Positions 13,282 through 17,675 of a stretch of DNA of 17,675 nt are shown here, in pieces. The notes under the pieces are model-generated. The model was not told the origin of the DNA, made no database searches, and worked only from the letters and a program-made list of their open reading frames with translations. The number at the start of each line of letters is the position of its first letter. Within the stretch, counting starts at the first letter, position 1. Both the position numbers and the translations under genes were made by a program. This DNA comes from DATMNI01 sp035570275. GTDB taxonomy: Bacteria; Acidobacteriota; Terriglobia; Bryobacterales; Bryobacteraceae. The stretch spans positions 1 through 17,675 of the forward strand of contig DATMNI010000020.1 of NCBI GenBank assembly GCA_035570275.1, given 5' to 3'.

Positions 13282-13366
13282 AGAGGGTACGGGAGGATGG
13301 CCCTCCACCGGTCTTGAGTACCGGCGCTCCTTCGGGATGGCAGTTCGATTCTGCTACCCTCTTCCA
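13282..13366 (+). tRNA. Atypical class II tRNA, anticodon TGA (nominal Ser)
   Basis: Acceptor AGAGGGT/ACCCTCT (7/7); anticodon stem CCGGT/ACCGG with loop CTTGAGT (TGA at 13315-13317); variable arm TCC-TTCG-GGA; T-arm GGCAG-TTCGATT-CTGCT; encoded CCA. It would read UCA (Ser). Oddities: A8, U73 where tRNA-Ser has G73, G37, and an abnormal D-arm (best pairing GGAGG/CCTCC around five bases). Possibly decaying or specialised. Confidence 0.68.
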
Positions 13367-13370
13367 ATGC

Positions 13371-13428
13371 AGAGGCGTTGGGCAACTGGTAGCCCAGCAC
13401 ATGCAGGTTCGATTCCTATCGCAGGTAT
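13371..13428 (+). pseudogene. tRNA relic lacking the anticodon arm
   Basis: A clear D-arm (GGGC-AACTGGTA-GCCC, 13380-13394 region) and T-loop (GGTTCGATTCC) remain, with partial acceptor pairing (GCG/CGC), but only ~8 nt separate D-stem from T-stem, so the anticodon arm is missing and there is no CCA. A deletion remnant at the end of the array. Confidence 0.5.
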
Positions 13429-13522
13429 CCCGTGCCCCATGGTCTCCGCTTTCAGGCCGTTCCGAGGCAGAAATCCACACTTGCCCCTTCCCCTTTCCGG
13501 TGAATTGTCTTATTATCAGACC

Positions 13523-13966
13523 ATGAACAAGATTTATGGGTCTTATAGTCTTTTTATTGGAGCCGCTCTCAGCGTCTCCATCCTGGTCACGGGCGCCACC
13601 GCGGGCGCGCAGGCCAAGATCAAGGAAGTGCCGGCACAAATGACGGGTTCCCTGGACAGTCAGGAACTCTACGTCCACTATTGCGCCGTTTGTCACGGCG
13701 CCGACGCCAAAGGTGCGGGCCCGGCCGCCAGCGCGTTGAAGAAACAGCCTGGCGACCTGACCCTGCTGAGCCGCAGGAACGGCGGCAAGTTTCCCGCCCT
13801 TGCCGTTCAGATGACTATCAAAGGCGCCAACGGAATCGTCGCGCACGGCACCCGCGAAATGCCCATGTGGGGAAGCATTTTCAGCGACATGGGCCGGGAC
13901 CAAACCATGGGCGATATGCGCGTGATGGCGCTGCTGAAATATATCGAGCAGATTCAAGCCAAGTGA
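13523..13966 (+). CDS. Class I cytochrome c
   Basis: 147 aa. N-terminal Sec signal or anchor (YGSYSLFIGAALSVSILVTG, cleavage near 30). Haem attachment motif CAVCH (54-58) in the context LYVHYCAVCHGADAKGAG; the distal Met ligand is in REMPMWG (Met113, or Met115). The C-terminal helix VMALLKYIEQIQAK is typical. A periplasmic one-haem electron carrier, perhaps for respiration or an alcohol/sugar dehydrogenase; the partner is not in the window. The ATG at 13523 is chosen because the longer open frame runs back through the tRNA genes. Confidence 0.9.
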   Translation: MNKIYGSYSLFIGAALSVSILVTGATAGAQAKIKEVPAQMTGSLDSQELYVHYCAVCHGADAKGAGPAASALKKQPGDLTLLSRRNGGKFPALAVQMTIKGANGIVAHGTREMPMWGSIFSDMGRDQTMGDMRVMALLKYIEQIQAK

Positions 13967-13974
13967 GAGTTCCG

Positions 13975-14076
13975 ATGAAAAGCCTTCTCTTCAAGTCCAT
14001 TAGCGCCGACGAGGGCGCCGCCAGGCTGCGCCTTTACGCCATCCTGATGTATCTCGAGCAGGTTCAGGCCAGGTAA
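13975..14076 (+). pseudogene. C-terminal relic of a second cytochrome c
   Basis: A 33-codon ORF ends RLRLYAILMYLEQVQAR, aligning with RVMALLKYIEQIQAK at the end of the preceding cytochrome (8 of 15 identical, the rest mostly conservative). No haem motif is present. It looks like the tail of a diverged tandem paralogue whose body was deleted and fused to a short N-terminus (MKSLLFKSISADEG). It may still be translated: GAGAG precedes its ATG. Confidence 0.45.
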
Positions 14077-14089
14077 CCCGCGGTCTCGC

Positions 14090-15214
14090 TTACCCGAGAA
14101 TCCGCTCCAGAATCTCCGGTATTTCGAAGACCGCCCGGTTGTGCATCCGTTCCGTGGCCGCGCGGAAGCCGGCGTAAGCCGCAGGTTCCAGCATCGCATC
14201 CACGGCATTGGCGATTCCCCGGAAGTCCGGCAACACGATGCCGGCGCCCTGTTCGCGCAGCCATTGGGCGTTGTAACGCTCCTGGGGCAGCGTCCAGGCG
14301 TTGCGCTCCACAATACAAGGCAAGTGCATGGCCATGGCTTCGCTCAAACTGCCCGGTCCCGGTTTGCCGATAAAGTAGTCTGCAAGCTGCATGTAGCGGG
14401 GCACCTCCTTCGTAAAGCCTTCCACGAATGTCGCCGCCCGGCGTGGCATCGCCTGAATCTGCGCGCGCAGCTTTTCGTTTCTGCCGCACATCACCAGAAG
14501 CGGGCGATCCTGCAGCCTTCCGGCAATCCCGGCGATTGCCGCCGAGCCTTCCCCTCCGAACAGCACCAGCCCCACCGGTTCATCCGGCCCGAACCCCAGC
14601 TTGGCGCGCGCCGCGGCCCGGTCCTCCGCCGTCAGCGGCGCCATCTCGTAAAACCGCGGGTTGAGAATCATGCCGGAAACGCGGTGCACTTTGCTCCGCG
14701 GGTGGCCCATGCCCAGCGCCTGCTCCACGGCTTTATCCGAACCGCAAATAAAATGCTGGTCCTGCCGCTCCATCCAGAAGTGTGGCGGGTAATCCGCAAT
14801 GTCGGTCAGGATTGTCACCAGCGGCACTTCCGGTAGCGTCCGCCGCAGGCTTTCACCCAGCGCGCGGTCGAAATTCGGCACTAATGAGACCACCATGTCG
14901 GGCCGGCTGGTGCGCCAGAAATCCATCAGCAGCCGCACCTGTTTAGGATGGAACAGCCCTATCACCAGGTGCATCCCCACCATAATTTGCGGCGTGCCCA
15001 GCGTCCAGCCCTTCTTCAGCAGCGTGTTGTAGATATCTTCCATCCGCAAACCGGTGATCTTGCGGAATAAGTCCATGGAGTCCAGCAGTTCCTGCAGGTT
15101 CACCATGCGGATTTCGAGTGGCCGCCCCTGCTGCTCGATGGCTTGCCGCAACGCCGTAGCCGCTGCCCGGTGACCGCCCCCGGCATCGAAATAGATGAAA
15201 TCCAGTCTCTTCAA
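14090..15214 (-). CDS. MurG/MGDG-synthase-like glycosyltransferase
   Basis: 374 aa, GT-B fold (GT28 family). N-terminal acceptor-lipid domain with FDAGGGHRAAA (9-19), the MGDG-synthase signature; the C-terminal nucleotide-sugar domain has VLFGGEGS and GKPGPGSLSEAMAM (near 300), which binds the sugar donor. Members transfer a hexose to diacylglycerol or a related lipid at the inner membrane. The start is a TTG placed exactly where homologues begin (LKRLDFIYFDAGGGH); no in-frame ATG lies upstream. It is divergent from the PHP-PAP2 pair, whose phosphatase could supply a dephosphorylated lipid acceptor (inference). Could also act on an isoprenoid or ceramide. Confidence 0.85.
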   Translation of the reverse strand: MKRLDFIYFDAGGGHRAAATALRQAIEQQGRPLEIRMVNLQELLDSMDLFRKITGLRMEDIYNTLLKKGWTLGTPQIMVGMHLVIGLFHPKQVRLLMDFWRTSRPDMVVSLVPNFDRALGESLRRTLPEVPLVTILTDIADYPPHFWMERQDQHFICGSDKAVEQALGMGHPRSKVHRVSGMILNPRFYEMAPLTAEDRAAARAKLGFGPDEPVGLVLFGGEGSAAIAGIAGRLQDRPLLVMCGRNEKLRAQIQAMPRRAATFVEGFTKEVPRYMQLADYFIGKPGPGSLSEAMAMHLPCIVERNAWTLPQERYNAQWLREQGAGIVLPDFRGIANAVDAMLEPAAYAGFRAATERMHNRAVFEIPEILERILG

Positions 15215-15369
15215 CAGTTCGATTGTGCCATGCGGCCCAGGAACTGCGCCACTTGGACGCCATCCTAGTCACCCATCCAATGACGCCAAGTTACAAAAAA
15301 CAATATATTTAATGGATGTTTGTTGTTTATGTCACATAACTGCAACGGTTTCCCGGCTATACCTAAAGC

Positions 15370-16257
15370 ATGCGGTGCGACTTGCACGTCCATACACGGC
15401 ACTCCGGCATGTGCACCATCCCGGTACTGAAAACCTTCTGCCGGGAGAGTTACAACGAGCCGCTGGCCGTCTACCAAAAGCTTAAGCGCCTGGGCATGGA
15501 CCTGGTCACGATCACCGACCACGATTCCATCGACGCCGCGGAATGCCTGCGTTCGCGCCCCGACTACTTCCTGAGCGAGGAAGTCACCTGCCGCCTGCCC
15601 AGCGGCACCGAACTGCACGTGGGCGTCTACGACATCGCCGAACGCGACCACGTGGAACTGCAGCGCCGCCGCCACGACTTCGAAGCCCTCGCCGCCTACC
15701 TGCGGGAACGCAATCTCTTCTTCAGCGCCAACCACGTCTTTTCGAGTCTCACCGGCCGCCGCCACGCCGCCGATTTCGAGTTGTTCGAAACCGCCTTCCC
15801 CGCCGTCGAGACCGGCAACGGCCAAATGCTGGCGCGGGCCAACCAAAACGCCGCCGCCTTAGCCGATTTCGCCGCCCGCGCCGAAGTCGGCGGCAGTGAC
15901 GCCCACGCTATGCCTTCGGTGGGCTGCGCCTGGACCGTGGTGCCGCGCGCCCGCGACAAGCATGAATACCTCGATGGCCTGCGCCGCGGCCTCGGCAAGG
16001 TCCGCGGCCAAACCGGCAGTTTCTGCAAGCTGACCCGCGACGTGCTTTTCATCGTCCGCGAAATGGTGCGGCACAACCCGTGGACTCTGCCCCTTGCGCC
16101 CCTGGCCGTGGGCGTCCCCGCGGTGATTCTGGGCAACTACGCCGCCGAACAGTTTTTCGCGCGCTTTTGGATGGCCAGGTACCTGCAGTCCCGGCAATCC
16201 CGCCAATCCCAAAGCATGCAATCTGCCGCCGATACCCCGGTGGAGGTGGCCGCGTGA
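15370..16257 (+). CDS. PHP-domain phosphoesterase with C-terminal membrane helix
   Basis: 295 aa. The PHP metal-site motifs are present in order: DLHVHTRHS (H6, H8), TDHDS (D50, H51), EE (70-71), NHVFS and GGSDAH. These bind two or three divalent metals and hydrolyse phosphate esters. The C-terminus has a hydrophobic stretch (LPLAPLAVGVPAVILGNYA, ~240-262) and a Gln/Ser-rich tail, suggesting inner-membrane attachment. The substrate is unknown; context with a PAP2 phosphatase and a glycolipid glycosyltransferase suggests lipid or glycan phosphates. The AT-rich divergent region (15215-15369) contains a TATACC -10-like site about 10 nt before the ATG. Confidence 0.88.
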   Translation: MRCDLHVHTRHSGMCTIPVLKTFCRESYNEPLAVYQKLKRLGMDLVTITDHDSIDAAECLRSRPDYFLSEEVTCRLPSGTELHVGVYDIAERDHVELQRRRHDFEALAAYLRERNLFFSANHVFSSLTGRRHAADFELFETAFPAVETGNGQMLARANQNAAALADFAARAEVGGSDAHAMPSVGCAWTVVPRARDKHEYLDGLRRGLGKVRGQTGSFCKLTRDVLFIVREMVRHNPWTLPLAPLAVGVPAVILGNYAAEQFFARFWMARYLQSRQSRQSQSMQSAADTPVEVAA

Positions 16258-16796
16258 CGGTCTCGGGCGCAATGCTTTACATCGAACTCCGCGACCACAG
16301 ACTCATGCTGCGCGTGAACCGATGGCCCGCGCCCCGCTGGATTCGCGTGTGGATGCTCTGCGCCACCCGCGGCGGCGATGGCCGGCTCTGGTACGGCATG
16401 GGTTTGGCGATCGCGCTATTCGGCGGCGATGCCCGTTTCCCGGCCATCGCCTCCGCAGCCCTCTCGGCGGCGCTCGGCATCGGTATCTTCCTCAAGCTGA
16501 AAAAGGCCACCGGCCGCAAGCGCCCCGGCACGTTCGCACCCCACTGCTGGGCCACGCTGTTGCCGCCCGACCAGTTCTCGTTCCCCTCCGGCCACACCAT
16601 CACCGCCTTCGCGGTGGCCCTCTCGCTCAGCTATTTCTACCCGGGGCTGGAGTCTGGCCTGCTCTTCTGCGCCGCCAGCGTCGCCGCCTCCCGCATTCTG
16701 TTGGGCATGCATTTCCTAAGCGATGTGATAGCCGGCGCCGCCATCGGCGCCCTCCTGGCCTTCGGCACGACACGCCTGGTTTCGTTGCTGGCTTAA
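16254..16796 (+). CDS. PAP2-family membrane phosphatase
   Basis: 180 aa from GTG 16254, which overlaps the PHP stop as GTGA and has GGAGG upstream; this start is firmly preferred over the longer frame. The three phosphatase motifs are intact: K83-x6-R90-P91, PSGH (111-114) and SR-x5-H (146-153), followed by D. Hydrophobic helices flank them (GLAIALFGG, ASAALSAALGIGIFL, AFAVALSLSYFY, LLFCAASVAA, AGAAIGALLAF). Likely dephosphorylates a lipid phosphate (phosphatidic acid, undecaprenyl-PP or similar) on the outer face of the inner membrane. Translationally coupled to the PHP gene. Confidence 0.9.
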   Translation: MTVSGAMLYIELRDHRLMLRVNRWPAPRWIRVWMLCATRGGDGRLWYGMGLAIALFGGDARFPAIASAALSAALGIGIFLKLKKATGRKRPGTFAPHCWATLLPPDQFSFPSGHTITAFAVALSLSYFYPGLESGLLFCAASVAASRILLGMHFLSDVIAGAAIGALLAFGTTRLVSLLA

Positions 16797-17136
16797 CCCG
16801 GTTCAACACTCAGTAGCGTGCCTTGTGGGGCACCTTGGTAAGCTGGGGCGGGTTGTTAATCCGCCTACTTGAGTTAGTACATTTCCGGGAGAAGGTGGGA
16901 CAGACCATCGTCTTTCGTGGTCTGTCATGCCTTGCTCTTCTGGATGGGGAGGCGGTTCGCCGGCTCAAAGCGAGAACCATAGTGAGGTCAAGCACGGGCC
17001 GGGTGACAGACGACAGAACCCGATCGTCTGTTTCAATGTATAAGGGCTCAGATGAAAAAAGGTTCTCCTGAGGGCTACAATATCGCCGAGACCGGCCTTT
17101 ACGAGCCGGCTCAGAAACCACAATCAGGAGAACCCA
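16797..17136. other. Noncoding hairpin-rich region before IS110 transposase
   Basis: 340 bp without a credible gene: the 82-codon plus-strand ORF and the 145-codon minus-strand ORF here have no ribosome site or family. It contains two strong hairpins, 16899-16926 (GACAGACCA/TGGTCTGTC, 9 bp) and 17006-17031 (ACAGACGA/TCGTCTGT, 8 bp), then a promoter-like TATAAG with upstream TG (17037-17044), then the structured transposase leader. Part is expected to be the left end of the IS element. Confidence 0.55.
17061..17134 (+). ncRNA. Structured leader of the IS110 transposase (candidate bridge-RNA segment)
   Basis: GGTTCTCCTGA (17061-17071) pairs perfectly with TCAGGAGAACC (17124-17134). Inside, GAG-(A)-CCGGC (17088-17096) pairs with GCCGG-CTC (17105-17112). 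The outer 3' strand includes AGGAG (17126-17130), the ribosome site of the transposase, so the fold would hide it. IS110-group elements encode the bridge RNA that guides recombination in this position; whether this is part of it is inference. Confidence 0.45.
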
Positions 17137-17675
17137 ATGAACGTAATCCACTATATCGGATTCGACGTCCACAAGAAAAGTATCAGCTACTGTGTAAAGG
17201 CCGCCGACGGGCGCATTCTGGAGGAAGGCAAAATCCGCGCGACCCACGAAGCGCTACGCCAGTGGGCCGCCAAACGCACCGAGCCGTGGCACGGGGCGAT
17301 GGAAGCCACGCTGTTCAGCGGCTGGATCTACGATACCTTGAAGCCGTTTGCGGCCAAGCTGCAGATGGGGCATCCGGCGATGATGCGCGCCATCGGGGCA
17401 TCGAAGAAGAAGAGCGACCAACTGGACGCGCGCAAGATCGGCGACCTGGTGAGGTGCAACCTGCTGCCGGCTTGCTACGTGGCGCCGCCGGAGATGCGCG
17501 AACTGCGACAGATGCTGCGCTATCGCAACCTGGTAGTGGTGCAGGCGGTGCAGATGAAGACCAAGATGAGCGGGCTATTGATGGAGGCGGGGGCGGAGTA
17601 CAACAAACAGCAGTTGCACGGCAAGCAGTATTTCCACGACCTGCTGGAGAATCTGACGGAGGTGCCGGAATCGGT
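17137..17675 (+). CDS. IS110-family transposase (DEDD), cut by window end
   Basis: 179 codons are open to the window edge. The N-terminal RuvC-like DEDD domain is clear: YIGFDVHKKS (Asp10), GAMEATLFSG (Glu56), and KKKSDQLDARKIG (Asp94 and Asp97), with HPAMMRAIGASKKKSD typical of the family. The coiled linker follows (LRQMLRYRNLVVVQAVQMKT). The C-terminal Tnp_20 serine domain lies beyond the window. AGGAG 6 nt before ATG 17137 is inside a stable inverted repeat. IS110 enzymes move circular intermediates through a transposase-bound bridge RNA. The visible part has no stop or frameshift. Confidence 0.93.
   Translation, partial: MNVIHYIGFDVHKKSISYCVKAADGRILEEGKIRATHEALRQWAAKRTEPWHGAMEATLFSGWIYDTLKPFAAKLQMGHPAMMRAIGASKKKSDQLDARKIGDLVRCNLLPACYVAPPEMRELRQMLRYRNLVVVQAVQMKTKMSGLLMEAGAEYNKQQLHGKQYFHDLLENLTEVPES

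Larger units (their letters stand above)
17061..17675 (+). mobile_element. IS110-family insertion sequence, left portion
   Basis: Defined by the transposase and its structured leader. The true left end is somewhere in 16797-17061 and cannot be fixed, because IS110 elements lack terminal inverted repeats and target duplications; the right end is outside the window. Confidence 0.6.

Noticed and set aside
16810..17247. 145-codon minus-strand ORF over the IS110 left end
   Set aside because: Overlaps the transposase start in antisense, has no family motif, and covers hairpin-rich noncoding DNA.

Overview
The window looks like chromosomal DNA from a member of the Acidobacteriota, probably close to Solibacter/Bryobacter. 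This is inferred from high GC, a degraded NHL-repeat protein, a GxxExxY nuclease relic, a 'KSTGPxxxEGKAxSSxNALKxG' protein and a Bryobacteraceae-like HicBA pair. No rRNA or other taxonomic marker is present, so the placement is an inference.

Layout. (1) 1-1767: a decayed accessory region. It holds the tail of an unidentified gene, a doubly frameshifted GxxExxY gene framed by a 28-bp imperfect inverted repeat, an NHL-repeat relic and a hypothetical protein. (2) 1742-5967: an arginine operon argF-argG-argH-argR. A consensus ARG box lies at the argF promoter, so the ArgR made by the last gene can close a feedback loop. The argF-argG gap carries a long hairpin of repeated CAGTCATCAGTT-type units. 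argG and argH are joined by two 7-codon minicistrons linked through ATGA overlaps. (3) 5969-7311: a HicBA-type toxin-antitoxin pair and a methyltransferase with a C-terminal zinc ribbon. (4) 7324-11900: a Tat-exported multicopper oxidase, a small secreted protein, an ArsR-SRPBCC pair behind a near-consensus promoter with a palindromic operator, and a secreted YncE-like beta-propeller. (5) 12230-13430: a compact array of seven tRNA genes (Ser-GCT, CAA, TAA, Trp-CCA, Cys-GCA, Ser-CGA, Ser-TGA-like) plus a tRNA relic, interrupted by a small basic Trp/Arg-rich protein gene. (6) 13523-16796: a cytochrome c with a paralogue relic, a MurG/MGDG-synthase-like glycosyltransferase, and a divergent overlapping pair of a PHP phosphoesterase and a PAP2 phosphatase. 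(7) 16797-17675: hairpin-rich noncoding DNA leading into an IS110-family transposase cut by the window edge.

The most unusual feature is the tRNA array. Two of its members carry leucine anticodons (CAA, TAA) but are 74-nt class I tRNAs without the long variable arm normal for bacterial tRNA-Leu. Three others have A instead of U at position 8. All encode CCA, spacing is as low as 1 nt, and the interspersed protein gene has a perfect Shine-Dalgarno site preceded by a 3-codon leader ORF. This resembles the mobile tRNA arrays of phages and plasmids more than housekeeping tRNA genes. The second item of note is the structured leader of the IS110 transposase, in the place where IS110-group elements encode their bridge RNA.
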